From an uncultured Eubacteriales bacterium (GTDB lineage Bacteria; Bacillota; Clostridia; Oscillospirales; CAG-272), in contig CAKSLQ010000006.1 in assembly GCA_934467415.1 (NCBI GenBank), forward strand, positions 62,001 to 126,000: a DNA stretch of 64,000 nt. The letters are read 5' to 3'. Numbering within the stretch: position 1 is the first letter of the stretch; each line of letters begins with the position of its first letter. Shown in pieces: positions 25,103 through 33,008 of this stretch. The translations under genes were made by a program, and so were the position numbers. The notes beneath the pieces are model-generated. The model was given only the letters and a program-made list of their open reading frames with translations, searched no databases and was not told the origin of the DNA.

Positions 25103-25636
25103 TCACACCATGAATTTGAACTGCGCGATGGTCTCCTGCACCTCGTCGGCGTGGCGGTCGTAGTTGGCCGCGGTCGATGCGTAGGTCAGGATGTAGGCCA
25201 TGCCGTTTCGCGTGCAGACGACCTGGCGGAATTTGTATTCGGTCTCACCGAGCTTTGCGGTGAAGACGTACTGCATGGCTTCCTTGCCGTCGAGCAGGAG
25301 GTTGCTTGCCTCCACGGCTTCGGGGTCGCCGAAGATGTCGCCGAACTGCTTTTTGAAGAATGCCCAGTAGCTCTCCGCATCGCTCACGTCTTTGCTGAGG
25401 CCGTAGGCGGAAACCGTGATGCTCGACGGGTCGTCCGTCGAATAGTAGGCGCTCGTCGCGCCGGTCGCCATCTCGACCGTCCACTTCGAGGGGACAAAGA
25501 GGTAGTAGTCCACGACCGACGGGTCGGAGGCGAGCTGCATCCCGTAGGGGACGTCCACATCGCCGGACTTGCCGCAGGAGACGAGTGCGGTGAGCAGCAG
25601 GAGCGCTGCCAGAAGTGCGCAAACAAGTTTTTTCAT
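25103..25636 (-). CDS. Lipoprotein, possibly PsbP/DUF1795-like
   Basis: 177 residues; AAAGGA 6 nt before the ATG. Lipobox ALVSC (Cys ~21) marks a membrane-anchored extracellular lipoprotein. The mature domain (YYLFVPSKWTVEMATGATSA, SITVSAYGLSKDVSDAESYW, EYKFRQVVCTRNGMAYILTY) has the strand order of PsbP/Mog1-like small domains often found in Clostridia lipoproteins. The function is unknown. It lies between the methionine-gamma-lyase-like and desulfurase genes with gaps of about 11 bp. Confidence 0.75.
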   Translation of the reverse strand: MKKLVCALLAALLLLTALVSCGKSGDVDVPYGMQLASDPSVVDYYLFVPSKWTVEMATGATSAYYSTDDPSSITVSAYGLSKDVSDAESYWAFFKKQFGDIFGDPEAVEASNLLLDGKEAMQYVFTAKLGETEYKFRQVVCTRNGMAYILTYASTAANYDRHADEVQETIAQFKFMV

Positions 25637-25647
25637 GCTGTTTCCTT

Positions 25648-26889
25648 TCAGAGCTTGAGGATCTCTTCGGCGGCGCGGAGAATGCCGATCTTGCCGCTTT
25701 CATAGGTCAGGCCGCCCTGCAAGAAGGCGGTGTAGGGCGGGCGGATCGGACCGTCGGCGGACAGCTCGATCGACGAGCCGCCGACAAACGTACCCGCCGC
25801 CATGATGACGGGGTCGCTGTAGCCGGGCATGTCCCACGGCTCGGGTGTGACGAAGGAATCGACCGGCGAACCTGCCTGAATGCCCTTGCAGAAGGCGATC
25901 AGCTTCTCGGGCGCGCCGAACCGAAGCGTCTGGATGATGTCGCTGCGGCGCTCGTCCCACCTCGGGAAGGCTTCAAAGCCGAGTGCCTCGAAGACGTAGG
26001 CCGCAAAGTGCATGGTCTTCAGCGCCTGCGCCACGGTGTGCGGCGCGTAGAAAAACCCGCGGTACATACCCTTGGTCTGCCCGAGGGACGCGCCGATCTC
26101 GGTGCCCACGCCGACGGCCGTCAGCCGGTAGCCCGCCAGCTCCACGGCGCGCGCCGTCCCGGCGATGTAGCCGCCGGATTCCGCCATGCCGCCGCCCGGA
26201 TTCTTGATGAGCGAGCCGATGATCATGTCCGCGCCGACGGCGGTCGGCTCGTGGTCTTCGGTAAATTCGCCGTAGCAGTTGTCCACCACGACATAGGCAT
26301 TTGACACAGCGTGTACCATCTCGCACAGTTCGCCGATCTCGGCGACCGTCAGCGTCGGGCGGTTGAGATACCCTTTGGAGCGCTGCACGAAGACCACCTT
26401 GATGCGGTCGCCGTACTTCTCAAGGTTCGCCTTGATCTCGGCAAGATTCAGCTTGCCATCCTCAAGGTCGCTCTGCATGTATTCCACGCCGAAGTCGCGC
26501 AGCGAGCCGCGGCTCGCCTCGCCGACGTTGCCGATGACCTCGTCGAGCGTGTCATAGGGCTTGTCCGCGACCGAGTAGAGGATGTCACCGGGGCGGAGCA
26601 GGGCATACAGTCCGATGGCGAGCGCATGCGTACCGCTGGCGATGCTGTGGCGCACGAAGGCCGCCTCCGCACCGAACACATCCGCGTAGATGCGGTCGAG
26701 CGTGTCGCGCCCCTTGTCGTCATAGCCGTAGCCGCTGCTCGGCGCGAAATGCGCGTCGCTCACGCGGTGGTCGCGGAAGGCGTCCAGCACGCGCGCGGTG
26801 TTCTGCATCGAGACGGCGTCGATGTCGGCAAAAATGCCGGCGAGCGCCGCCTCGGCTTCGTTTGCGATCTGCAACAGTTTTTCAGTCAT
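25648..26889 (-). CDS. Methionine gamma-lyase family (aluminium-resistance-type) PLP protein
   Basis: 413 residues from the ATG at 26889; GAGG lies 9 nt upstream, and a TTG at 26904 would overlap that site. It matches the PF06838 type: SSGYGYDDKGRDTLDRIYAD, FVRHSIASGTHALAIGLYAL, the aspartate strand VVVDNCYGEFTEDHEP, and the PLP lysine in ADMIIGSLIKNPGGGMAESG. The family is annotated as a Cys/Met-metabolism PLP enzyme and historically as aluminium resistance; its true reaction is not well established. It starts 4 bp after the murD stop, so it is tightly coupled to it. Confidence 0.9.
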   Translation of the reverse strand: MTEKLLQIANEAEAALAGIFADIDAVSMQNTARVLDAFRDHRVSDAHFAPSSGYGYDDKGRDTLDRIYADVFGAEAAFVRHSIASGTHALAIGLYALLRPGDILYSVADKPYDTLDEVIGNVGEASRGSLRDFGVEYMQSDLEDGKLNLAEIKANLEKYGDRIKVVFVQRSKGYLNRPTLTVAEIGELCEMVHAVSNAYVVVDNCYGEFTEDHEPTAVGADMIIGSLIKNPGGGMAESGGYIAGTARAVELAGYRLTAVGVGTEIGASLGQTKGMYRGFFYAPHTVAQALKTMHFAAYVFEALGFEAFPRWDERRSDIIQTLRFGAPEKLIAFCKGIQAGSPVDSFVTPEPWDMPGYSDPVIMAAGTFVGGSSIELSADGPIRPPYTAFLQGGLTYESGKIGILRAAEEILKL

Positions 26890-26893
26890 TTTA

Positions 26894-28276
26894 TCAGTCC
26901 TCAAATGAATTTACAATGTTTTTGAAGGTCTTGCCGCGCGCCTCAAAATTCTTGAATGCGTCAAAAGAAGTGCAGGCGGGGGAGAGCAGCACGATGTCGC
27001 CCGCCTCTGCCAGGTCGTGCGCCGTGCGCACGGCGTCGGCAAAGTCGTCCGTCACGCGGATGGGAAAGTCTTCGCGGTAATGCGCCGCGCCTTTGACGGC
27101 GGCGAGGATCTGCTCTTTGGCTTCGCCGGTCAGCACCAGCGCCTTGGCATGGGTGAGAATCGTCTCGGCCAGCCCGTCGAACGGCACATGCTTGTCGCGC
27201 CCGCCGCAGATGAGAATGGGCGCCTTCGGATAGGCGGAGAGCGCCGCTGTCGTGCGCGAGGGCGAGGAGTCGATGGAGGAATTGTAATACCGCACGCCGC
27301 GCACCTCACGGACAAACTCGTTGCGGTGCTCCACGCCGCCGAAGGTTTTGGCAAGCGACGTGACCGTCTCCGAGGAGACGAAGCCGCGCGTCATGCCGAC
27401 GGCGCACATGTAGTTTGCGACATTGAAGCGGCCGGGGATACGGATGTCTGCGATGCGCAGCACTTTTTCGCCGTCCATGCAGATAAAGCCGTCTTCTTCA
27501 TAGATTTTTACATCGCCGTCCATGTCGGCGGGGCGCCTGTCAAGCGAGAAGACGATTTTTTCCGCACCCGCCGGCACGGGAGCACCCGCGCTCAGCGCGT
27601 TGTCGGCATTCAGCACGGCGCGGTGCGTGCCCGCACCGAGTACGCGGTATTTCGCAGCGGTGTATTCGTCCATGTCGGTGTGCCAGTTTAAGTGGTTCGG
27701 CGAGATGTTGGTGATCGCCGCCGCCCACGCCGCCCTCGGCATGGTCATGAGTTGAAAGCTCGACAGCTCCACCACCGCGAAGTCGTCCGCGCGTATATCG
27801 GCGAGGCGGGGGAGCAGAGGCGCACCGATATTGCCGCCGACGAAGACGCGCTGTCCGCGACCCGCCTTTGCCGCCTCGGCTTCCAGCAGCTTGCAGGTCA
27901 GCGTCGTGGTCGTGGTCTTGCCGTCCGAGCCGGTCACGGCGAAGATCTTCGCCGGGCAGAGGGCGAAGAACAGCTCCATCTCGGAGGTCAGCACCGCGCC
28001 CGCCTGCACAGCGGCCTGAATGCCGTCAAGGTCGGGGCGGATGCCGGGAGAGCGGAACACATAGTCCGCACGGATGCCGTCGAGATAGCCGTCACCGGTG
28101 ACGAATTCCACGCCGCGCGCCCGCCATGCCGCGATGCGCGGGTCGGCCTCGTCCACGCCCTTTTGGTCGCGCACCGAGACCGCCGCGCCGCGGTCCAAGA
28201 GAAAATCAATCAAAGGCAGGTTGGAGATGCCGAGCCCCAGCACGGCGCACCGCTTGCCTGTAAAGTCAAATTGCAA
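26894..28276 (-). CDS. murD: UDP-N-acetylmuramoyl-L-alanine--D-glutamate ligase MurD
   Basis: 460 residues from a TTG at 28276, chosen because AGGTGA lies 5 nt upstream and because MQFDFTGKRCAVLGLG matches the usual MurD N-terminus. GTG and ATG codons at 28306-28312 are further upstream. Domain 1 is a Rossmann-like nucleotide-binding fold (VLGLGISNLPLIDFLLDRGA). Domain 2 carries the ATP P-loop VTGSDGKTTTTTL and NISPNHLNWH with its metal-binding residues. Domain 3 has VRYYNSSIDSSPSRTTAAL and ILICGGRDKHVPF. It adds D-Glu to UDP-MurNAc-L-Ala in the cytoplasm. It stands outside a classical dcw cluster and leads a mixed housekeeping operon. Confidence 0.95.
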   Translation of the reverse strand: MQFDFTGKRCAVLGLGISNLPLIDFLLDRGAAVSVRDQKGVDEADPRIAAWRARGVEFVTGDGYLDGIRADYVFRSPGIRPDLDGIQAAVQAGAVLTSEMELFFALCPAKIFAVTGSDGKTTTTTLTCKLLEAEAAKAGRGQRVFVGGNIGAPLLPRLADIRADDFAVVELSSFQLMTMPRAAWAAAITNISPNHLNWHTDMDEYTAAKYRVLGAGTHRAVLNADNALSAGAPVPAGAEKIVFSLDRRPADMDGDVKIYEEDGFICMDGEKVLRIADIRIPGRFNVANYMCAVGMTRGFVSSETVTSLAKTFGGVEHRNEFVREVRGVRYYNSSIDSSPSRTTAALSAYPKAPILICGGRDKHVPFDGLAETILTHAKALVLTGEAKEQILAAVKGAAHYREDFPIRVTDDFADAVRTAHDLAEAGDIVLLSPACTSFDAFKNFEARGKTFKNIVNSFED

Positions 28277-28314
28277 AAAATTCACCTCGCAGAGAAATTC
28301 GGGCATACACACTT

Positions 28315-28343
28315 ATTATATGATTATTTATATATAAAAGCAA
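28315..28343 (-). promoter_or_regulatory. Promoter of the murD operon
   Basis: TTGCTT (28343-28338), 17-bp AT-rich spacer, TATAAT (28320-28315) on the minus strand, about 39 bp before the TTG start. Confidence 0.75.
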
Positions 28344-28352
28344 TAGATACGG

Positions 28353-28388
28353 CGAAAAAAAGAGACCGACGGCATTTGCCGTCGGTCT
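28353..28388 (-). terminator. Terminator of rnpB
   Basis: AGACCGACGGC stem and complement (28388-28363), followed on the minus strand by a T-rich tract, directly after the RNase P RNA 3' end. Confidence 0.9.
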
Positions 28389-28763
28389 GCAACACGAGTT
28401 TGTAAGCCGAGTTCTGTGCGCGGAAACCCGCGCCGCAATCATCTATCTGCGCAGCCCGTTGCCGGAACTGCTTGCGCATATGCGCTGCCACCCGGGGACA
28501 TCTGTCGGGCCGACACGCCTTGCGGCGTCCCCATGCGGTGTTGCTTCGGATAGGGTTTACATTTGCACGCAGTTGCCTGCCGTGCCGGTGAGCTCTTACC
28601 TCGCCTTTCCATCCTTACCGCTTGCGCGGCGGTCTATTTCTGTTGCACTTTCCCGGAGGTCACCCTCGGCGGACGTTATCCGTTATCCTGCCCTCTGAAG
28701 CTCGGACTTTCCTCACGATAATACCTTTCGGCAACATATCGCGCGATTGCGCCGCTCGGTTGC
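28389..28763 (-). ncRNA. rnpB: RNase P RNA (type A)
   Basis: About 375 nt on the minus strand. It contains the universally conserved blocks in order: GAGGAAAGTCCGAGCTTC, AGAGGGCAGGATAACG, GGGTGACC, GGAAAGTGCAACAGAAA, GGTAAGGATGGAAAGGCGAG, AACCCTATCCGAAGCAA, AGATAGATGATTGC, and ACAGAACTCGGCTTACA near the 3' end. The P1 helix closes the ends: GCAAC-CGAG at 28763 pairs with CTCG-T-GTTGC ending at 28389. It is the catalytic RNA that matures tRNA 5' ends. Confidence 0.97.
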
Positions 28764-28769
28764 GGAAAT

Positions 28770-28798
28770 ATTATATACCCCGCGGCTTATTTTGTCAA
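28770..28798 (-). promoter_or_regulatory. Promoter of rnpB
   Basis: TTGACA (28798-28793), 17-bp spacer, TATAAT (28775-28770) on the minus strand, 7 bp before the RNA 5' end. The -35 overlaps the last codons of thiT. Confidence 0.9.
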
Positions 28799-29359
28799 GC
28801 CCATCAGCTTCCGAATCGGCTTTGCGCGCAGAAGCAGCACGGCGGCAACCAGCGTCAGGATGGTTTCCGGCAGCATGTACTGACCGTTGTAGAGCAGGGA
28901 ATAGAGCGCTTTTGCCATGCCCTCGGGCGCCCACTGACCCCAGATGAACACGCCGGTGATGTAGTGGCAGAGGAAGCGGATGAAGCAGACCGCGACGATG
29001 CCGACATACACGCCGACCGTGCCGAACTTTTTCTTGCCGACGGCGGCAAAGCCGAGCACCGTGAAAGGCACGATGTAGTCAAACGCCACACAGAGGATGA
29101 CGATGGCGAGCGTCTGGCAGTAGGGGAAGACGTTGCCGCTCATCACGCCCTGCAGCAGCTGAAACAGCGAGAAGACAAACGCCGTACCGACGCCCCAACC
29201 GGTACCGTTCTTGACGGCAATCAGCATGATCGGCAGCATGGAGAGCAGGGTGACCGAGCCGCCCATCGGCATATCCCAGATTTTGACGAAAGACAGCGCA
29301 ATCGCCAGCGCGAGCATGACTGCCGCCTCGGCGAGCAGTCTGACTTTTGTGTTTCTCAT
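28787..29359 (-). CDS. thiT: ThiT-type thiamine ECF transporter S component
   Basis: 190 residues from the ATG at 29359 (GGAGG 8 nt upstream). Six membrane helices. Features of the ThiT/YuaJ family: AEAAVMLALAIALSFVKIWD, MPMGGSVTLLSMLPIMLIAV and the helix-6 region LCHYITGVFIWGQWAPEGM with the Trp/His/Tyr residues that line the thiamine site. It would use a shared EcfA/EcfT module; none adjoins it. A TPP riboswitch and its terminator directly precede the gene, which confirms the thiamine assignment. Confidence 0.95.
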   Translation of the reverse strand: MRNTKVRLLAEAAVMLALAIALSFVKIWDMPMGGSVTLLSMLPIMLIAVKNGTGWGVGTAFVFSLFQLLQGVMSGNVFPYCQTLAIVILCVAFDYIVPFTVLGFAAVGKKKFGTVGVYVGIVAVCFIRFLCHYITGVFIWGQWAPEGMAKALYSLLYNGQYMLPETILTLVAAVLLLRAKPIRKLMGLTK

Positions 29360-29373
29360 TCGAAACACCTCCG

Positions 29374-29414
29374 AAAAAAATAAAATTCCGCACAGACGAT
29401 ATGCCCGTGCGGAA
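29374..29414 (-). terminator. Riboswitch-controlled terminator before thiT
   Basis: TTCCGCAC / GTGCGGAA hairpin (29414-29386) followed by TTTTATTTTTTT, ending only a few bases before the thiT GGAGG. Its position just after the aptamer implies premature termination when TPP is bound. Confidence 0.88.
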
Positions 29415-29430
29415 ACAAATCTTGCTTTGT

Positions 29431-29512
29431 TCTCCCTACGACGGCATTATCCGTATCAGGTAAAGGGTTCGGGAGAGTCCCGTCTCAGCCAAATAGCACC
29501 CCTGACATATTC
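29431..29512 (-). promoter_or_regulatory. TPP riboswitch (THI element)
   Basis: Minus-strand sequence with all conserved parts of the thi-box: CAGGGGTGC, TTGGCTGAGA, GGGAC...CCCGAACCC, TACCTGATACGGATAATGCC and GTAGGGAGAA. It senses thiamine pyrophosphate. The downstream terminator makes it a transcriptional OFF switch for thiT. Confidence 0.97.
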
Positions 29513-29527
29513 TGTTCGGTCGTATGC

Positions 29528-29557
29528 ATTATAAACCGCCCGCGGCGGCTTTGTCAA
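29528..29557 (-). promoter_or_regulatory. Promoter of the TPP riboswitch-thiT transcript
   Basis: TTGACA (29557-29552), 18-bp GC-rich spacer, TATAAT (29533-29528) on the minus strand. Confidence 0.8.
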
Positions 29558-29560
29558 TGC

Positions 29561-30217
29561 CTATTTGATATTTTTCGCGATTTCGAGAATCTCGTGCGGC
29601 GTGTTCGCGATAAACTCTGCGCCGTTTTCACGCAGTACCTCTACCGGTTTGTAGCCGTAGGAGACGCCGATCGGGTGCATGCCCGCATTTCTGCCCGTCT
29701 GCATGTCGATGTGCGAGTCGCCGACAAAGCAGATCTCGTCCGGCGCACAGCCGAACAGCTTTGCGATCTCCAGCGCCGCATCGGGAGAGGGCTTGAGCGG
29801 CTTGTCCGTCACACCCCGGATGGGATCGAATACACCTTTACCGAAGATCTGCTTCACCAGCAGCACGGCGGCGGTATTTGCCTTGTTGGTCAGCACGGCG
29901 GTGCGGCAGCCGAGGGCGTGCATCTCGGCGACGGTCTCCTGCATGCCGTCAAATGCGGTTTTCGTCTCCATGTAATACTGCTCGTAGTCGCGGATGTAAA
30001 ATTCGGTCGCGCGGTCGACGGTCTCTTCATCCGTACCTTCCGGAAAGGTGCGCTCCACAAAGGCGCGCGGGCCGTCGTTGATACCGCGCAGCACCTCGGT
30101 GCGCCCGATCGGCGCAAGCCCGAAGCGGCTGCGTGTAACGTTCATCGCGTGGTTCAGCGCGGGCAGCGTGTCGGCCAGCGTACCGTCCAGGTCGAAAATA
30201 AAGCCTTTGATTTTCAT
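29561..30217 (-). CDS. HAD-superfamily hydrolase, phosphoglycolate phosphatase-like
   Basis: 218 residues; GAGGTG 7 nt before the ATG. HAD subfamily IA with all four motifs: motif I FIFDLDGTLADTLPAL (nucleophile Asp and general acid Asp), helical cap ~15-80, motif II Thr in AVLTNKANT, motif III Lys in DKPLKPSPD, motif IV CFVGDSHIDMQTGRNAGM. It most resembles Gph-type phosphatases of small phosphorylated metabolites. The exact substrate is not decidable from sequence. Confidence 0.9.
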   Translation of the reverse strand: MKIKGFIFDLDGTLADTLPALNHAMNVTRSRFGLAPIGRTEVLRGINDGPRAFVERTFPEGTDEETVDRATEFYIRDYEQYYMETKTAFDGMQETVAEMHALGCRTAVLTNKANTAAVLLVKQIFGKGVFDPIRGVTDKPLKPSPDAALEIAKLFGCAPDEICFVGDSHIDMQTGRNAGMHPIGVSYGYKPVEVLRENGAEFIANTPHEILEIAKNIK

Positions 30218-30245
30218 CGGTTTTCACCTCTCGTATTCTGCTTCA

Positions 30246-30274
30246 ATTATAGGTTTTGCCGCCCGACTTGTCAA
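30246..30274 (-). promoter_or_regulatory. Promoter of the HAD phosphatase gene
   Basis: TTGACA (30274-30269), 17-bp spacer, TATAAT (30251-30246) on the minus strand. Confidence 0.85.
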
Positions 30275-30345
30275 TATGAGGGCGTATTTTCGGCAGATTG
30301 CCATAAAATGTCCGCGCACGGACAAAAAATTTGTCAAATCAACTG

Positions 30346-30374
30346 TTTTCATTTCGAAAAGACTGTGGTATAAT
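30346..30374 (+). promoter_or_regulatory. Promoter of typA
   Basis: Weak -35 (TTTTCA), 17-bp spacer, perfect extended -10 (TGGTATAAT, box at 30369-30374), about 47 bp before the GTG start. Confidence 0.7.
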
Positions 30375-30420
30375 ATAAATTCGTGAGTTTTCGGAAACTG
30401 AAAAACAGAGGTTACAAACA

Positions 30421-32253
30421 GTGGTAAGAGAAGATTTGAGAAACATTGCGATTATCGCGCACGTTGACCACGGCAAGACCACGCTGGTGGACGAGATGCT
30501 CCGTCAGGGCGGCATCTACCGCGAGAATCAGGCGACCACCGAGCGCGTCATGGACTCGGGCGACCTCGAGCGCGAACGCGGCATCACGATTCTGGCCAAG
30601 AATACGGCGGTGCACTATAACGGCGTGAAGATCAATATCGTCGATACCCCCGGCCACGCGGACTTCGGCGGTGAGGTCGAGCGCATCCTGAAGATGGTCA
30701 ACGGCGTTCTGCTGCTGGTGGACGCGGCCGAGGGCCCGATGCCCCAGACCCGCTTCGTGCTGGAGCGTGCTTTGCAGCTGAACCATCGCGTCATCGTCGT
30801 CATCAATAAGATCGACAAGCCGGACGCCCGCATCAAAGAGGTGGAGGACGAGGTTCTCGAGCTGTTCATGGAGCTGAACGCAAACGACGAGCAGCTGGAC
30901 AGCCCGATGGTCTTCTGCTCGGGCAGAGCGGGTACGGCCTCGCTCGATCCGGATGTACCCGGCACCGATCTGCGCCCCCTGTTTGATAAGATTCTGGAAT
31001 ATATGCCTGCGCCCGAGGGAGACGAAAACGGCGAGCTGCAGATGCTCGTCTCCTCCATCGACTACAACGATTATGTCGGCCGTATCGGTATCGGCCGTGT
31101 CGAGCGCGGCGTCATCCGGCAGAATCAGGATATCATGATCTCCAATTACCATACGCCGGGCGAGCAGCGCCGCGCCAAGATCGTCAGCATCTATCAGATC
31201 GACGGACTGACGCGCGTCCCCGTTGAGAGCGCCAAGGTCGGTGACATCATCTGCTTCAGCGGCGCCGAGGGTATCAACATCGGCGATACCGTCACCTCGC
31301 TCACCTGCGTTGAGCCGTTGGAATTTGTCAAGGTCAGCGAGCCGACGATGGAGATGACCTTCTCGGTCAATAAGAGCCCCTTTGCCGGCAAGGAAGGCAA
31401 ATTCGTCACCTCGCGCCACCTGCGTGAGAGACTGTATAAAGAATTGCTCAAGGACGTTTCGCTCCGCGTCAGCGACGGCGACACCACCGAGAGCTTCAAG
31501 GTCGCGGGCCGCGGCGAAATGCACCTCTCCATCCTCATCGAGACGATGCGCCGCGAGGGCTACGAGATGGCGTGCAGCACGCCGAAGGTGCTGTTCCACG
31601 AGATCGACGGCAAGAAGTGCGAGCCGATTGAGCGCGTCATCATCGACTGCCCCGATATTTACAACGGCGCCGTCATGGAGAAGCTCGGTTCGCGCAAGGG
31701 CGAGCTTGTCACCATGGAGCCGCGCGGCACATCGCGCACGCGCCTCGAATACCTCGTCCCCACCCGCTGCCTGTTCGGCTACAGAAGCGAATTTATGACC
31801 GATACGCACGGCGAGGGGATTATCAATACCATCTTTGATTCCTATCAGCCGTACAAGGGCGACGTCACCACCCGCTTCACGGGTTCGCTGGTCGCATCCG
31901 AGGCAGGTGAGTCCACCTCCTACGGTATCTTCAACGCGCAGGATCGCGGGCAGATGTTCATCGGCGCACAGTGCCCGGTCTACGAGGGCATGATCGTCGG
32001 CTCCAACCCCAAGCAGGGCGACATCGCGGTCAACGTCTGCAAGAAGAAGCACCTCACGGCGATCCGCAGCGCGGGTGCGGACGAAGCGCTTCGCCTGGTC
32101 ACGCCGAAGATCATGAGTCTCGAGGAGGCGATCGAGTACATCGCCGACGACGAGCTGATCGAGGTCACGCCGAAGAGCCTGCGCCTCCGCAAGCGCATCC
32201 TGAATACGGAGCTTCGCCTCAAGGAAGAAGCCAAGCTGAAAAAGCAGAACTGA
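30421..32253 (+). CDS. typA: Ribosome-binding translational GTPase TypA/BipA
   Basis: 610 residues, the normal length; GTG start (VVREDLRNIAII) with AGAGG 9 nt upstream. G-domain motifs: P-loop AHVDHGKTTL (~14-23), switch I ERERGITI, switch II DTPGHADFGGE, NKIDKPDA. EF-G-like domain II (FSVNKSPFAGKEGKF), domain III/V regions and the TypA-specific C-terminal domain (TKSLRLRKR-like: PKSLRLRKRILN) are present. It acts on the ribosome in assembly and stress adaptation. Transcribed alone, with its own promoter and terminator. Confidence 0.97.
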   Translation: MVREDLRNIAIIAHVDHGKTTLVDEMLRQGGIYRENQATTERVMDSGDLERERGITILAKNTAVHYNGVKINIVDTPGHADFGGEVERILKMVNGVLLLVDAAEGPMPQTRFVLERALQLNHRVIVVINKIDKPDARIKEVEDEVLELFMELNANDEQLDSPMVFCSGRAGTASLDPDVPGTDLRPLFDKILEYMPAPEGDENGELQMLVSSIDYNDYVGRIGIGRVERGVIRQNQDIMISNYHTPGEQRRAKIVSIYQIDGLTRVPVESAKVGDIICFSGAEGINIGDTVTSLTCVEPLEFVKVSEPTMEMTFSVNKSPFAGKEGKFVTSRHLRERLYKELLKDVSLRVSDGDTTESFKVAGRGEMHLSILIETMRREGYEMACSTPKVLFHEIDGKKCEPIERVIIDCPDIYNGAVMEKLGSRKGELVTMEPRGTSRTRLEYLVPTRCLFGYRSEFMTDTHGEGIINTIFDSYQPYKGDVTTRFTGSLVASEAGESTSYGIFNAQDRGQMFIGAQCPVYEGMIVGSNPKQGDIAVNVCKKKHLTAIRSAGADEALRLVTPKIMSLEEAIEYIADDELIEVTPKSLRLRKRILNTELRLKEEAKLKKQN

Positions 32254-32256
32254 ACA

Positions 32257-32291
32257 GAAAAAGACCTGCTCGCATGAGCAGGTCTTTTTGT
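32257..32291 (+). terminator. Terminator of typA
   Basis: AAAAAGACCTGCTC / GAGCAGGTCTTTTT hairpin, 4 bp after the stop. Confidence 0.9.
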
Positions 32292-32296
32292 CTAAC

Positions 32297-32560
32297 AAAG
32301 CCTCCCCGGTAAAGGGAGGTGTCGGCGAAGCCGACGGAGGGATTGTTACAGAGCCAAGGAACAACCCCTCAGTCAACTCCGTTGACAGCTCCCCTTGCAC
32401 AGGGGAGCCGAAAGGCACGCACTTATCTGTAGGGACCGGCGTCCTCGACGGTCCGTTTTCGCTTTGGTTGGGGCGGACCGTCGAGGACGCCGGTCCCTAC
32501 AAAGCCTTCCCCAGTGGGGGAAGGTGGCACGGCGCAACGCCGCCGTGACGGATGAGGTGT
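32297..32560. repeat. Cluster of palindromic intergenic repeats with a nested 28-bp perfect inverted repeat
   Basis: The 330-bp gap after typA holds no gene but at least four palindromic units. These are: CCTCCCC..GGGAGG with GTCGGC/GCCGAC (32297-32346); GTCAACTCCGTTGAC and CTCCCCTTGCACAGGGGAG (32366-32410); an inserted inverted repeat with perfect 28-bp arms 32428-32455 and 32474-32501 around an 18-bp loop; and CCTTCCCC..GGGGAAGG (32505-32524) with GGCACGGCGCAACGCCG. Similar units are widespread between genes of Clostridia genomes, from memory. They look like MITE- or REP-type elements, the 28-bp palindrome having landed inside another unit. No flanking target duplication was identified. Confidence 0.8.
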
Positions 32561-32585
32561 TCTTGCGCAAAGGTTTCTTACCGTT

Positions 32586-32942
32586 TTATTCACATCTGTG
32601 CGACGCCTTGTAGGCGTCCATCGCCTCGCCGAGCTTGTCGAGAAAGGCCTCCTCGCCCAGCGTGTTGATCTTGAAGAACATCGCCTGCGAGCCGCCCGAG
32701 GTAATGGCGCACAGATGCACCACGCCGTCTCCGGCGTCGGTCAGCGTCACGGCGAGGCTCACGCGGTTGCCGCCCATGTAGCTGTAGCGTTCGTATACAT
32801 TAAAAATGACGCGCATGCTGCCGACGGTGTAATCCGTGCCGTCCTCATAGCTTGCGGAGATGCTGCCGTTCAGGAGCGCGCTGTGCAGATAATCGGCAAG
32901 CGCACCGATGCCCGTCCTGATTTCGCATTCGTATTTTGCCAT
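32586..32942 (-). CDS. DUF6054-like small protein
   Basis: 118 residues; GGGGGAAA run 5-10 nt before the ATG. MAKYECEIRTGIGALADYLH, SISASYEDGTDYTVGSMRVI, NVYERYSYMGGNRVSLAVTL, ITSGGSQAMFFKINTLGEEA, FLDKLGEAMDAY: this reads as the DUF6054 family of Clostridia, recalled from memory and not searched. It is a single soluble alpha+beta domain with no signal peptide. Function unknown. It has its own promoter. Confidence 0.8.
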   Translation of the reverse strand: MAKYECEIRTGIGALADYLHSALLNGSISASYEDGTDYTVGSMRVIFNVYERYSYMGGNRVSLAVTLTDAGDGVVHLCAITSGGSQAMFFKINTLGEEAFLDKLGEAMDAYKASHRCE

Positions 32943-32974
32943 GGATGTTTCCCCCTTTTGCAGGTGATAACTCC

Positions 32975-33003
32975 AGTATAACAGAATTTTCGCGGCGGGG
33001 CAA
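32975..33003 (-). promoter_or_regulatory. Promoter of the DUF6054-like gene
   Basis: TTGCCC (33003-32998), 17-bp spacer, TATACT (32980-32975) on the minus strand. It lies just beyond the sigF stop. Confidence 0.75.
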
Positions 33004-33008
33004 CCTTT

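Noticed and set aside
30412..32418. A 668-codon open frame antisense to typA
   Set aside because: It mirrors a highly conserved GTPase gene and reads as composition-driven sequence without motifs.
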